Assembly: GCF_019649055.1 (NCBI RefSeq)
Contig: NW_026570303.1
Span: 558,001 to 622,000 of the forward strand
Length of the DNA: 64,000 bases
Origin: Paramacrobiotus metropolitanus
Lineage: Eukaryota > Tardigrada > Eutardigrada > Parachela > Macrobiotidae
Direction of reading: 5' to 3'
The notes beneath the pieces are model-generated. The model did not search any database. It was not told the origin of the DNA and worked only from the letters and a program-made list of their open reading frames with translations. Below, piece by piece: positions 45,001 through 57,200 of the stretch (its first letter is position 1; every line of letters starts with the position of its first letter). Made by a program: the position numbers and the translations under genes.

Positions 45001-48000
45001 TTCAAAATCAAACACGCAAATGAAGCTGAACAAGACATGAAATGCAGAACGTTAAAAACTGTAAGACCAGAATTAACAAAAAACAGGAAAATACGAGTAT
45101 TAATTAAAATGCGAGTATTAACCAGACAGGAAAAATAATTTTCAAAATTCATCTGGTCGAAGTTATAAAACCGTTCTGAAACCGTTTCTTCATGTTACTG
45201 CATATCATCCGTTGAAGTAAACTGTCGTCTTAGGCAAGCGTTGCAATTGCACCGTTCTACGATATTTATCGAAGTTAGTACGAGGACGATGACTCAGAGT
45301 TTCAACTTTGCGAATGTGAAATAAAGGGGTGTTCGCAACTTCGCAGTACTGGGGACAGAAAATACTAGTCGAAAATCAACTGCATAACGGCGCATCGAGT
45401 TTATTGCTGAGTACGTCATGACCAGGTTTTTCAGAAAAACACTGTGCTTACGAAAAACCAAAAATACGCTTATCTTTAGATATAATACGCACAATTCGCT
45501 TATAATACGCTTACCTTTAGAACGCTTCACGACAAAATTATTAATAAAACTAGAATTCAGCCTATTTAAAATTTGCATTTTTTTCGTGCAAGTTACTTAA
45601 CTTGTGCTTCTCTTTTTAATCATCCAGAAAATTCTAGTAAGTCCGTGCTTTTTCTCGCTTACATTTCATTAAGTGTACTGCTATGAACTTTACGTTGAGC
45701 TGACCAAACTCTGTATGCCCTGGATTTAGTCTGCTCTTTGAAAATTTAAACAGCACATAAAGAACCACAAACTATCACTAACTGATGCATTAGTCGTACC
45801 TTAATACATTCCGCGACATCTGCATAGCTCCTGAGCAGCTCTTTCACGTCCACATCAGCGACCGCCGTCAGCACCGTGGCACAGACCCCGGTTAACTGGA
45901 CATCCTTCTCCCGCATCCCGTACAACGCTATGGTAATCACATTCTGCACAATGGCCTGATTATTCGTCTCCGCCAACAACGGGATCCACACGCCCATCGC
46001 CGCGAACGCCTCACAAACTACTTCTCGACTGGCCACCTTCATGCATTTGTCTAAATGCTCGAAGAGCGCTGTTATCAGTTCCGATGGGAGATGAGCGTTG
46101 TAGGAGAAGCGCAATAAATGGCATAACGCTGTCAATCGCTGCAAACATATGTTTTAATTTATACAAGCAGTTGTTAAAGGTTTTTAGAAATTTTATCAGC
46201 AGTGCTGGCCGAACTGCTTAATTTTATGCTGAATTAAATTAAATTAAATCAACTTTTTTTAACTCTTTGATGTCAAATTTTCTAGCGTTCTTAACAGCTG
46301 AAGTAAAACTGTTTAACAGCAAAATTAAATTAATGGCATTAAAATCACAGCAATCTCATCAAAATTAGCTTAATTCCCATTTGGTGAGTAAACACTTTTT
46401 AACCCGAAATTAACTTTCTTAAATTTTCCATGAATTTCGTAATTGCTTACGATTTGAGCATCTTTATGCTGCATGTTATTCAGACAGGCATCGAATTCTT
46501 CTCCAAACCATTCATACAGTGTGGTCCCGACAGCCGCTGCGAAGGCTTCCATCGTCAGTTGAATATCCGCACGGAAGCTGGCGAAGGATTCCCGCTCTTC
46601 CTGATTCCACTGTTTGATCATTTCCGGCGGGGGAAGACAGGCTTTCTTGATCAAAATACCGAAGAAAATCTTGAAATCCGGAAGCAGTCGTTCCGATACT
46701 TCCGAACCCGTTCCACACATTTCGTGGATAAGATTCTGAATCAAACCAAAAAAAAAACAGATGATCTGGAAACTTATCTTTATATCATTGCCAACCTCAT
46801 CTAATCAAACTGGCAAACAACAAACGTTAGCTACGTTGGGTTTACCAGTGCAGTCAGTTACGGTGTTGTACCTGAACTGGGCGCACAAGGACACAAAAAA
46901 CATTCAGAAATTAACAAAAATAACGAAACCAGTGTTCAAACCACCAAGCTTAAAAAAACCAAAAAAAAACTTCATGAACATAAATGTAAGAAACTCATGA
47001 ACATTTCCAAATCAACGAGCATGTGTAACTATAACCAGCAAAGGCAACTGTTTTTCCGATCCACTTCACTACGATATCTACAACAATTTAGTCATCAAAA
47101 GGCAAACCTGAAATTGCCTGTTGCATTGTCGATTTGGCGAATAACAAAAAAAACATACAAAGGCAAAACACGACCATATAAAACAAAGTACCCATAAAAA
47201 TTACACGAAAATCTGTTTTATGTGATCTAAAAATTTCCATTTAAACCACCTTCTCAAATGACAACTTGAATAAATAAAATTTTTATGTTCATCGAAATAT
47301 TAGATAAAAATACTCTGGGGTATTATGCTACAGAAATCTGTCCTGAATTCATGACATTTCTAACATCTACACGCCCTCACCAGAAATTCCCTGAACGCCA
47401 AAATAGCCTGCTGCGAAAACCGCGCCTCCCCATCCCATCCGCCGTTCTTCTCCGGAAACGGTTCACTCAGAACACACAACCGCCGCACATACTCGTAGAA
47501 CAGTCCCCGCGTCTTCTCGTCCTCGGAGCACGCCACCACAATATCCGCAAACTCAAAACTGAACTTCAACAGCACCCGGGCAATCGTCTCCAGATAGCTG
47601 TAGGCCGCTTCCATACCGCCTTCACTATGGACTAAGGTCTGGACGCGCTCATTCATGGGAAACTGCAGGATGATGCGGAGCAATTCAATCAGACTGTTCT
47701 GCAGTAGATGGATATCGGGATTCTGCAGCAACTCCCCCAGCGTCTCCACCGCCTGCATCTGCAGATCCCCCCACGGGAAGGACTGGCGGGCGGGGCAGTC
47801 GATGTACTGGGCGATGCGCAGCACGAGATGGCCGAAGTGTTCGGTGGGGGTGCCGAAGCGCTGGCTGGTCTCGGCGTACCAGTCGGAGAGGATTCGCAGG
47901 TATTTCACCTGGTGCGGCGTGTACATGTTCATCTGGGCTGCAGCAATGAAAGCCCGGATGAGCTATTTATACAGAGTACTACATACTCAAACGCAGCGAA

Positions 48001-51000
48001 GTAACCAGCGGCGAATCAGAAATGTCAATATTCAAATGAATTTTCACCAGTAATAATGTAACAATTCTGACTGACGTTGCGTATGTTTTATGGAGTTAAT
48101 TCAACTGTTTCCCTTGGGTAGAGGCAATATCAATCGCCTGATAACATAAAAAATCAATGCGGTTATCTTATAGGAAACCGTTATAGGCACCCCCTAAAAC
48201 CCCCGTTTATTATAGGCATCCCTTTTCACACCCCGTTTATTATAGGCACCCTTTTTAATTTAATTTAATTTTAATTGTTTATATAACAGATTTTGTATTC
48301 TCAAATAGTAATCCAGTTTTATTCGGATAATTCGGAGAATAGTACAGCAGTTTTTTCTGGCATCGAGTTAAGCACATCAGGCTTTCCAGCCTATAATAGG
48401 ACGGTTAGGCAAATCAGCCAGCCTAGAACGAATTAGTATCGCGTCTTCTACTGTGACTAGAAGGTCATCTTTCGCGGTAGTCAGCTCATTCACTGCCTTC
48501 CTCCCAAGCCGTTTAGGACACCGTGTGATTTTCTCAGCCTGTAACACTTCGGCCAACCATTCCCTTTGAGCTGAGGCTTTCGCGAATACAGTGCTCGCTG
48601 GCGATGCTCCAGAGATCAGTTCAGCAATGTAGGAACACACCATCGGGCCGCACTGATTGGACCCCGGCAACTGAAGCTGGACAATCGGAAACACTGCGGT
48701 GACCGGATTCTTTTCGCCACCGTACAGCATGGACAGCTGCAGTTGGACGTGCGGCGACAGCGGAGCATTCATACTGTTGTACAAGCGAACTGTGTTCTCG
48801 GATGGCCTTTTGTGCGACAGTACAAAATGGTTTGAGCCATACAGGGCATGGATGCATTCCATTCCTGCCGCCAGATCATTCTGTATGCGTCTGACCTCCT
48901 CCGCGTCGGGATTGCAGATGGCAAGGTCGCCTGGATCGGCGAGGCCGGTAAATCGTCCTGGATTTCCTTTTTGGCACAGATATGAGAAGATGCCGATGAC
49001 TCTGTCATAGAGCATCCTCCCAACCGCCAGGACATCAGCCAAGTCGCTGTCGTAAAGGTTCAGCGGCACTCCTATGCCGTTTTCACCCGGGCCCACAGTT
49101 TTGAGTTTTACTTGCTCCGTCACAGTCTGCAATGCTGGTGCCGCGGCGGGAAGTGAAGTGCGCGTGGATTTCACTTGCCGAAAAGCGTGATTGGAGCCGG
49201 TATCAGACTTGCGCTTTCTGGATTTTTCTGCTATATTGAGGATGTTGTTGAACGTTTTTTCTCGCATGTTAGCGCTGGCACGTGGGCGGCCTTTGGTCTG
49301 CTTTGTCTTTGCTAACTGAGAGCTGGCGGGTAGGTAAACTTCGTCTTTCCCATTGTGTTCCATTCTGTCCTTATCGCCGTTTTCTGAAGCTTTGTCAGCG
49401 CTCGCTGTACTTGTCACTGGATTTTCTAGCGATTCCAGGAAGTGATCAAGAATTTCTCGAAAACGGACTATTTCCGTTTCAAACTGCGCTGGCGAGAGTT
49501 CGGCCAGCCTTGCTATCACCGGTTTGCATGCCCTTCTTGCGTCATCGTACCGTTGTCTGGGATTCATTGGTTTAATCTCGCATACGTCGTCGTCTTCGAA
49601 CGCCTCTGAGTTTGTCAGCATGGTTCGGAAAACTTAAGCTCGCGCGCATGCCGTGCTATGCATTCATCAACGGATACAATCGGCTCGCCTTTATGCTTGT
49701 GGACTGCCATCATGTGCCGGCAGGTCAGTCCATATGAGCAGGAGAAATCACAGTCGCAATCCAGAATGACTCTGCTGTTATCAGTAACCAATTCTTCCAC
49801 TGCGAATTCTCTTTGTCTACCTTGATTGACAACGACAAAAGATCCGCCCATAATTCGCTCCACTAAGTATTCGGATTTCTTCATGATCGACAATTGCTTG
49901 AAAAGCAGACGACCACATTCACGAAAACGTTCGGATCTTTCACACGTATTTCGTTTAAAACGCGATTAACCATTCCCTCTTCCGTACGGCCACTACGGTC
50001 CACTTTTTCCGCTTTGTTGCGGACATTTTGTATATCTTGGGCTGTTACAGCTTTGCCGGTTTCTTTAGCAATTTGACGTTGAATTGCCCGTGCAGGGATG
50101 AATGATTTCTGCATTTGCACTACCTCCTCGGCCTGAACATGGCTTAGGCGACGATTTTCCGGTAGATTTTTCCACCTGTCTGCTGTTAATGGATGGTTAT
50201 GGCCCATTTCTCGTTCGAGTATCCGTAGGACGTGGCCGCGAATGCTGGCTGCAAGCCTGACGCGAGCTGGGCACTGGTTTCGTCGGCTATGTGTAAATGT
50301 CCGAGCGCCAACGCCCTTCTTTTCGTATTCTTTGTGGTGCACGCATTCGTAGAAAATCTTTCTGTACTTAAGGGACGGCTCCAGAGCTTCTCCGTTCTTG
50401 AACTTTTCGGACCGACGTCGTATTATAAATGTTTGGAACGTCGCTTCCTGATACGTCTTAAAGTCTTTCTCGAATTCTTCAAATGAAGGGTATTCGTCCT
50501 TCAGGTCAGCGACGTTGTCGAGGGAGGGGAATACTAAACCAGTTAAGGCTTCCGATGGCCCCGACGCCGGAGGGCTGCTTGAACCCGCCATAATATGGTA
50601 TTTGCCGGTATTGAGAACAAAATATATATGTATTATGTATGTACAGTATAACCCTGTTACACTGACCTTTTGTTCAAAGTCAGTAAGTTTTTACGGTCAT
50701 AGCAACTGTATAAAATGATAAAATAAATTTTAGGAATATGTGAATTATATTTCTTTCACATAATATTATTATAACTTTTAATTCAAAAAAGGGTGCCTAT
50801 AATAAACGGGGGTTTTAGGGGGTGCCTATAAGGGTACCCTATCTTATAACGTTTATCCGAACATAATGTACATACTCGTAAACTGAAGCATACTGTTATA
50901 ATGGAGCTTAATGTTACACTGCACTACGAAATTATACAAAATGTGGCTGTTCTAACCAGTTAATAATAGATACAATACCAATGGTGCTTGCTTACTAATA

Positions 51001-52760
51001 ATTTATCATACCATTAAAATCTTTACTAACCACGTGCAGAACCTATTAATACAAAGAGCAGCACCTACAATTCACTATTAATTCAATTATTTATTATACA
51101 CATTATTTGTTATTATAAAAAGTAATAATCCAAAAAACCAATAATATAATAGAATAAAATGATTTTCAAAAACCAATTTAAATAAAAAAATCTTATAGAA
51201 AAATTATAAAAAATTCAAGATTGACCATAATAATTTGTCTTAATAACCTCCTTACAGTATTTACGATTTACTTTGCTGTTCAACGTGTTTAAGTACGATT
51301 GAACGATGACTAAAAGGAAATGACTAACTGAGCAGAAAAAATACATTTCACCATAATATTACAGTATTTACGCTGCAAGGAAAATATTTCTCTGTTCGAT
51401 AAAATCATAATATACGACATGTGAGATTCAGAACGGCGGTAAACCCGGCTTATGAATTTTTGTCCATATATGCGTTACTGCAGTTCACGTACCATTGAGG
51501 AGCTGATTAAAATAATCCACAACAATCTCCACGCATTCCCACTCAGTCGACTCACTCCCTCGGTTCCGCAGTGTATTAAACTTGACGAACACAAAAAATA
51601 CATTAAGCGCCTTGGGCGGGGGTTGGTGGGTCTCGAAAAAATCTGGCTGCAGCGCCCGCGCCACTGCCTGAAAAGAGTTAAAATTCAAACAATTCTGAAT
51701 GACGATACTGATGAACGACTTAAGCTAATATGCAACATATATATAATACAAAACAAATATTTAGATTTTTTCCGGAAAAAAAATTTCGAGAGGGTAAAAT
51801 AATTTTTAAAAAATCTCGTTGATTTTTTAACATTTTCTCAGTTATCTTTTTGGCTTGTTATCTTTTTTGTTTTCTCAGTTATCTTTTTAGTCAATGCTGG
51901 AATTTTTTATCGTTTTTATTTCAAAATTTAATCTCTTGACAACATTCAGTAATCTTACTATTTCAAATAATTTCAAACACGCTAAGGGCCAAGGCCTCTC
52001 TGACTTTAAAATTATTCTGATTTGAAATCTGAATTTCAAAATTTCGCAAGTCGCAAGTTGTGAATGCACCCTACGGTTCCTACCTACATTTTTAGCATTT
52101 TCAGATATTCTCGATTGTATTCCGTAAAAATCCTGTAATTCCCAAATTCAATTCCGTAATTTCCCTCGCTTAAAATTATTTCATTGATTAAAAATTTAAT
52201 TTGTTGAAAAATGAGCTTCCATTTCTAGTCAATTCAAACATGCCAAGAGCTAAGGCCCGTTTAATTTTATTTAAAATTATTTCGATGAGAAATCTGAATT
52301 TTAAAATCTTAGAAGTCTCTCGCAAGCCTACCCGAAATCGCACTTTCCAGTCGGGTTTCATCCGCACCAGCATCCCCACCCCGGCCAACAACTGTCGACA
52401 CACCTTCTCCGCCACGGGATTATCATCCGCCTGGTAGAACTGCAGCAGCAACTGCACCAGATGCTCCAGCAGCTGCGGACTCAGCTGGATGGCGGGGGTG
52501 TGCTCCAGGGACTGGGTTAGGAGATGCGCGGCGAACTGCAGCTGGTAGGCTTCGTTCGCATTGCTGCTGGTCAGGAGATCGTGGGCAATGTGCAGCCCGG
52601 TGGAGTGGCGGGGCAGGGAGATGAGGAAGAGATTCTCCTGCGGGGTCAGGGGTTTCCCGTGCTGGTACACGGCGGCGATGAGGGAGCGGACGAAGGCGGG
52701 GGTGTAGTATTCCGCGGGGAAGGAGGGACTGGTGTCGGATAGGCGCTGGAAGTAGGACAT
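42057..52760 (-). CDS. Importin-13/transportin-3-like karyopherin (ten exons, 979 aa)
   Basis: Exons from 5' to 3' are 52344-52760, 51493-51667, 47381-47937, 46451-46735, 45800-46138, 44662-44817, 44259-44597, 43132-43351, 42841-43022 and 42057-42326. All have GT-AG ends and matching phases, giving 979 residues. The protein is all-helical in character with HEAT-like repeats. The exon 4 segment EMIKQWNQEERESFASFRADI fits the importin-13 W-S-x-(D/E)-E-(K/R)-E-x-F-x-x-(F/Y)-R-x-D-I region, and length is close to importin-13. Such proteins carry cargo through nuclear pores under Ran control. Assignment within the importin-beta superfamily is moderate. Intron 2 is unusually long because it holds a DNA transposon. 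Confidence 0.65.
48164..48172. repeat. Left 9-bp target-site duplication (tatcttata)
   Basis: The same nine bases follow the right end of the transposon at 50840-50848. A 9-bp duplication is typical of Mutator-like elements. Confidence 0.85.
48173..48218. repeat. MULE left terminal inverted repeat
   Basis: Starts ggaaaccgttataggcaccc and runs through taaaacccccgtttattataggca. It is the reverse complement of the right end with three mismatches, all in the first eight bases. Confidence 0.9.
48377..49621 (-). CDS. MULE C-terminal region with Ulp1/C48-like protease signature (414 aa)
   Basis: Third coding part of the transposon. The first 180 residues are polar, with a basic KSRKRKS stretch. 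The C-terminal part has the layout of a Ulp1/SUMO-protease-like domain: NHFVLSH (candidate His265), VRLYNSM (Asn282 where Asp is usual), VQLQLPGSNQCGPMVCSY (Gln and Cys324), then helical sequence. Transposons carrying such protease domains are known. Its start ATG overlaps the stop of the SWIM frame (atgctga), in a different frame, so one product would need frameshifting or splicing. Activity is doubtful with Asn for Asp. Confidence 0.65.
   Translation of the reverse strand: MLTNSEAFEDDDVCEIKPMNPRQRYDDARRACKPVIARLAELSPAQFETEIVRFREILDHFLESLENPVTSTASADKASENGDKDRMEHNGKDEVYLPASSQLAKTKQTKGRPRASANMREKTFNNILNIAEKSRKRKSDTGSNHAFRQVKSTRTSLPAAAPALQTVTEQVKLKTVGPGENGIGVPLNLYDSDLADVLAVGRMLYDRVIGIFSYLCQKGNPGRFTGLADPGDLAICNPDAEEVRRIQNDLAAGMECIHALYGSNHFVLSHKRPSENTVRLYNSMNAPLSPHVQLQLSMLYGGEKNPVTAVFPIVQLQLPGSNQCGPMVCSYIAELISGASPASTVFAKASAQREWLAEVLQAEKITRCPKRLGRKAVNELTTAKDDLLVTVEDAILIRSRLADLPNRPIIGWKA
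49615..49893 (-). CDS. MULE SWIM zinc-finger region
   Basis: Short frame with SEYLVERIMGGSFVVV, then the SWIM finger CDCDFSCSYGLTCRHMMAVH, which is the CxCx(n)CxH pattern that follows the transposase in MULEs. It has no ATG at its open end and overlaps the upstream frame by 13 bases. It is probably the 3' side of an internal deletion rather than a separate gene. Confidence 0.7.
   Translation of the reverse strand: MSIMKKSEYLVERIMGGSFVVVNQGRQREFAVEELVTDNSRVILDCDCDFSCSYGLTCRHMMAVHKHKGEPIVSVDECIARHARELKFSEPC
49881..50591 (-). CDS. MULE N-terminal DNA-binding-like region (236 aa)
   Basis: ATG at 50591. Residues around FYECVHHKEYEKKGVGARTF through CPARVRLAAS and MGHNHPL form a C..H-type fold like the FLYWCH/FAR1 (WRKY-GCM1) domain found at the start of MULE transposases. 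A helical linker (IPARAIQRQIAKETGKAVT) follows. The frame ends shortly after PNVFVNVVV, where the DDE transposase domain should begin. A deletion joining it to the SWIM region out of frame explains this. Confidence 0.65.
   Translation of the reverse strand: MAGSSSPPASGPSEALTGLVFPSLDNVADLKDEYPSFEEFEKDFKTYQEATFQTFIIRRRSEKFKNGEALEPSLKYRKIFYECVHHKEYEKKGVGARTFTHSRRNQCPARVRLAASIRGHVLRILEREMGHNHPLTADRWKNLPENRRLSHVQAEEVVQMQKSFIPARAIQRQIAKETGKAVTAQDIQNVRNKAEKVDRSGRTEEGMVNRVLNEIRVKDPNVFVNVVVCFSSNCRS
50794..50839. repeat. MULE right terminal inverted repeat
   Basis: Ends ...gggggtgcctataagggtaccc at the insertion boundary. Pairs with 48173-48218. Confidence 0.9.
50840..50848. repeat. Right 9-bp target-site duplication (tatcttata)
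   Basis: Identical to 48164-48172, immediately outside the right terminal repeat. Confidence 0.85.
51950..52322. repeat. Degenerate ~100-bp direct repeat within importin intron 1
   Basis: About 51960-52050 and 52225-52322 share the order of caaacacgctaagggccaagg / caaacatgccaagagctaagg, aaattatt, gaaatctgaattt and tcgcaag words. It is an old duplication within the intron, non-coding. Confidence 0.55.
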
Positions 52761-54217
52761 TGCGCGGCTGTGTATGGATGGATGGTGCTTCAGATTAGCA
52801 TGCCATCCACGCGCGAATCAACAGTCAACACAACACGATTCAGTGACACGAGGTCTTCTGGACTTCTGACGATGAGGAGCCTGCTTCGACATGATCAGTC
52901 TGTTAGCGATAAGATACAGACAACTTCGATAGCCGAAATAATCCAGATTCAACAAGCAACAGTAATAAGCGGAATAATTACAGTTAAAACTTAAAAGTAA
53001 AACTAGCGAACTTATCACTTATGATCTTATCCAGCGAGTTCACAGATCATCATAATTTTGCATTTGAAGTGGTGCCTCCAAGCAGTTAGCAACAAGTTAT
53101 GCAGCCGAGAACGACTTCCAATCTTGCACCAATCGGACTACAATCCAGCAAACCTAAAAGTATCTAGAATGAAAATTTGGCACATAATTTGAAGTCTTCT
53201 GGAAGGCTCATCTGCGTTAAAAGGTTTGAATCACTGGAGTCATTTTGCAGTGTTTGGAAACTGCAGTGGATTTATTAGCACAAGCCAGTCAAGACAGAGT
53301 AATTAGTGTAGTTAAAGAAACCGCCCGCATAAAATGAAACTGCAGTTAAAGAAAGACAGTTAAAGAAACTGCAGTCAGGTTGAAATTTACGATTTTAGAA
53401 GCGCACTTGCCCACAGGCGACTGGTTCCGTGGTTCGTTCCATTGACTTGCAACTAACCGGGGGTGGTTGGCACTGAGACAGAGACAGTTACCGTATAAGT
53501 TGCAAATTACATTATGAAATTTTTTGTATTTGCAAATTGACATTTTGCAAATTACGAGGTACGTACATACAAAAGATTTCATTAACAAGTCACAAGTGGC
53601 TTCATTTAAAATCGGTTTGCATAACAAACTCAAAACGAGGCGGACACAAATTTAGCAGGGGAATCAAAACGGATAAAGCCAATAATCTAACATGTACTCG
53701 CACAATCGTATTGTACTACTTACATTCCGTGTTGATTGCGTGTCATTAATGTATTACTGTCATTTTATAATAACCTTTTCATTTTGTAGTTGCCGATATG
53801 CTAGACTGTTCTGCAAAATGTAAGTGTTTTTATTAATAAAAAAAACCACGCCAACGAATTGCATACAAACTTCGTACTTAGCGAATACTGGCACAAGCAA
53901 CAGTAGGAAGATCATCAACATTTGTACAGTAAAAATGTAAAACGACAACAGTCACAAATACAATACCCACAAACAACACAACAATAGGTATTTGCATTGA
54001 TCAGATATACAGCGACAGAGAATAATCAATTAATCAACAAACATCCCAAAAACAAACTGCCAAAACCCGACGGAACTAGATAGAGCTTGTGTAATTAAAT
54101 ATAACTATATACAAAATAAAATCTCTAATTAAAGCCAGAAAAAAATGTTCCAAACAAGAAATCCTCTCCACAAAATTTCGAAAACGTATTAGAGATCCTA
54201 CGGCTGGCTGGTGGTCC
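52761..54217. other. Intergenic between importin-like gene and merlin
   Basis: Should contain the importin-like promoter (minus strand) at its left side. Small actgcagttaaagaaa repeats occur near 53330-53380. No gene recognised. Confidence 0.45.
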
Positions 54218-57200
54218 TTACAGCTTTTCGAAAGCCTGTATTCTGTTTTTGGTTGTGCCCGAACTGGCCTGCAAAATTATGGTGCTGTTATTTTTATAAA
54301 GTACAAAGCTGTACTGCAATAACGCCGCAGTGGACTGGTACCAGACAAGAGCATTACAAAACAGCGACCACAAACCTTTTGCAGTGTGTCAAATTTCTCT
54401 TTCCGCATTCCATTGATATTCACCGGTAAAAACGCGTTGAGATTTTCTTCTTTTTTGATTGTTTCCAGTTCATTTCGCAGATCATTTAACTGCGTTTGTA
54501 AATGCCGGCTTTTCTCCAAATAATCCATTCTACAACAAAAACACCGGGTATATTAACATTTAACATCACTTCAAACGGTTTTCCGCTTTACAAAAATCTG
54601 CTGCGAAGTGCATGAAACGCAATAAAAACTGGACATCGCTACAATAGTTTATGTCTGACCCGAATTTAGAGCTAATTCACATCAAAATGTCGGCCGCAAA
54701 ATTCGATTACTCGGGGTCCGGAATATTAAGGCGCACGGCACGGCCTTTTCATTAATTTCAAGAATTATCGCAGTATAATGGCCATAGAATAACGCCCGCC
54801 ATTCTCTGAACTTGACTGCAATTAAATTTACCGCTGAAATTAATTCCCATATGAAAATACAAAAAACATTATATTTTTTTAAAATATTAACGCGCTTGCC
54901 TTTTTTCATTATCTGGCGGGCTACTGCCCGTTAAATTTAAAATGAAACATAAAGTGTTTTCTTAAGAGTGCTTAATTTAAAGCAGTCTTCATAACAAACA
55001 TACAAAGTTTAGCAAACAATTTATGGGGTAAATTGAAATGGAATAAACCATGTATAAATAACCAAACTGAATTTCATCCAAACAAAAAACGATCCTGACT
55101 AACAATAGACTTTCCCTTCAAAACGATTTCTCGACCAAACTTATTCCGACCTCCGAAGCACACCGAAATTTCTGAATGCATGTAATTATGTTTATTCATA
55201 TACAGAAAACAAAATGAATACAACTTTTCGATTACACTCACTTTTCGCGTTCAATTTCGTGGGAGAGCTGCTCAATATTACTAGTGGAGCCTAACCGTCC
55301 GTGCTCATAATCCGGAACTTCCGGATGTTGTTCGATAGGGCGAAAGTATACCGGCGAGCGTGACACTTCCAGCAGACGATTACAGGCGATTTTCTCCATC
55401 ATGCGCGCCTTGTTGAGCTCCGCCCGGACGCTTTCCGCTTCGTGCACGCGCCGCTCGGCTTCCTCCACCATTTTCGCGGTTAGCAGCTGCGCTTCACGCA
55501 CTTTCCCTTCCATGGCCACCTTCTCTTCTTCCGTACGCGAAACGGCTTTTTGCAGCTGTTCAATCTGGATTTCGGCGTCGAGGGCTTTCCGGTTGAGCAA
55601 AGCAGCTTCTTCCTCGCAAACGGAAGCTTTTTTGGCTAAAACCTCGCATTCTTCTTGGCATCGACGCTGTAAAAAAACCACGATTGTCTGGACACTCTGA
55701 AAAACTGCTACAAAGACTGCCAGAAAAATAGCCAATTTACATATGTAGCACACGATTGATCAATAAAACAAATTAAAACATCAGTCTTAGCCAAGTAATA
55801 CCTACAAGCTGTTCAGCCCTGTAAATACAAATAAAGTTCCGAAAAATAAATTACTTATACACAAATTCTTAAATTATTTCTTGAGCTCCTAATACAACAA
55901 AATGACACAAAAGGCATGCATTCGGTGATGTATCAATCAAGTAACTGTTTAATTCAAGGTTCAATTTCCTAAAAAAACATTTGCAGCTTTCGGAAATTTA
56001 TTAAAAGGCTAAAATTATGTGCCGATTGACCATAACCATACTCTTTTGCTGGTTATGGAAGAAAATTCTCATACTCTGTTTTATACTCTTAGAAATGTAT
56101 TCCACAACCACCTAGCTTTTTTTAAAAAACCTGCCGCCACAAACTGCAGTTTGTTCAGAGAAGACTGCACTCGTACCATTTCTTCATTGGCCATGCCGAT
56201 TTCTTCTTGCATCTGCAAGACTTGTCGCTGCAGTTCTAGTTTTTCTCTTTGTAATTCCTCGCGTAACTGCCGTTCCCGCAGAAATTTCTGCCGTTCAATA
56301 TAGCGTCGGGTTTTCTCTTCTTTAGCCTGCAGTTTCATCTGCTGCACTTCAATGGAATCGGGTTGTCGCCGACGTAGATAGAGTTCATGGTTGCCCATAC
56401 ACAAGTCCAGCATAATTTTATTCAGTTTCAGATCATGGGAATAAAATGAGAAATGCTCGCCTTTCTTCACCGGTCGTATGATAAACTGCAAAATAGGCAA
56501 ATATAAGGGGAATAAGGGATGGGAAATCTGAGGGAAGTATAAGGGAAAATATAAGGGAAAACTGAGACTAGCGTGCTTGTACTAGCAAATCAGAAGCAAT
56601 TCAAAACGTTCTTGGTTGCACCAATAATGACGTGTTTTATTAAATCGCTCCGTTCTGGGCACTTTAACTCTCTCCTACCCGGCGTAAAAAAAGATTCTAT
56701 GCATTAGTATAGAAGTATGCTTATTAGGGAGCATAAAGTTGCCATAAACCTCCACTACGCAACAGGGCGCACATAAGTACTGAGCCGAAAACAATTCTGT
56801 CGCGCCGCTAATCTACAAACTGCTCACACCAAAACAACGAAACTCCAACATTTCATTGCACACTCCATTCAAACCGTACTTCCTTAATTTCAGTCTTAAA
56901 TGAATGACAGGGAAGTACTTAGTCAGGATTATTACAATTTACAAAGCACATAAACAAAATGAAACAATCAAGGAGAATCAAAAATAAAATAACTGTCTGC
57001 ATAATATTACTAAACCTTAGTAATATTATGCTTAGTAATATTAGTTTAGTAATATTATGCTGTCTGCCATACCTTCGTGTCTTCATACGAGACATTTTTA
57101 ATATCCGACCAGGGGAACATTATCCGGGGTTTGCGCCGGTCATGTTTTTCATAGATATTCAGACCAAATGCTGTGACACCCAAGTCTACTTTGGAGTCTT

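Larger units (their letters stand above)
48173..50839 (-). mobile_element. Mutator-like DNA transposon (MULE), 2,667 bp, internally deleted
   Basis: Bounded by 46-bp terminal inverted repeats (48173-48218 and 50794-50839; 43 of 46 positions match) and a 9-bp tatcttata target duplication. The left end also carries a second subterminal copy of ccccgtttattataggca at about 48231-48248. The coding content, read on the minus strand, is an N-terminal DNA-binding-like region, a SWIM zinc finger and a Ulp1-like protease region, in the order seen in MULEs. The DDE transposase core expected between the first two is not visible. It lies in intron 2 of the importin-like gene, in the same orientation. Confidence 0.85.

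Noticed and set aside
47940-51492. Transposon reading frames as host exons of the importin-like gene
   Set aside because: Exons 2 and 3 join in phase without them, and the frames lie between terminal inverted repeats with a target duplication.
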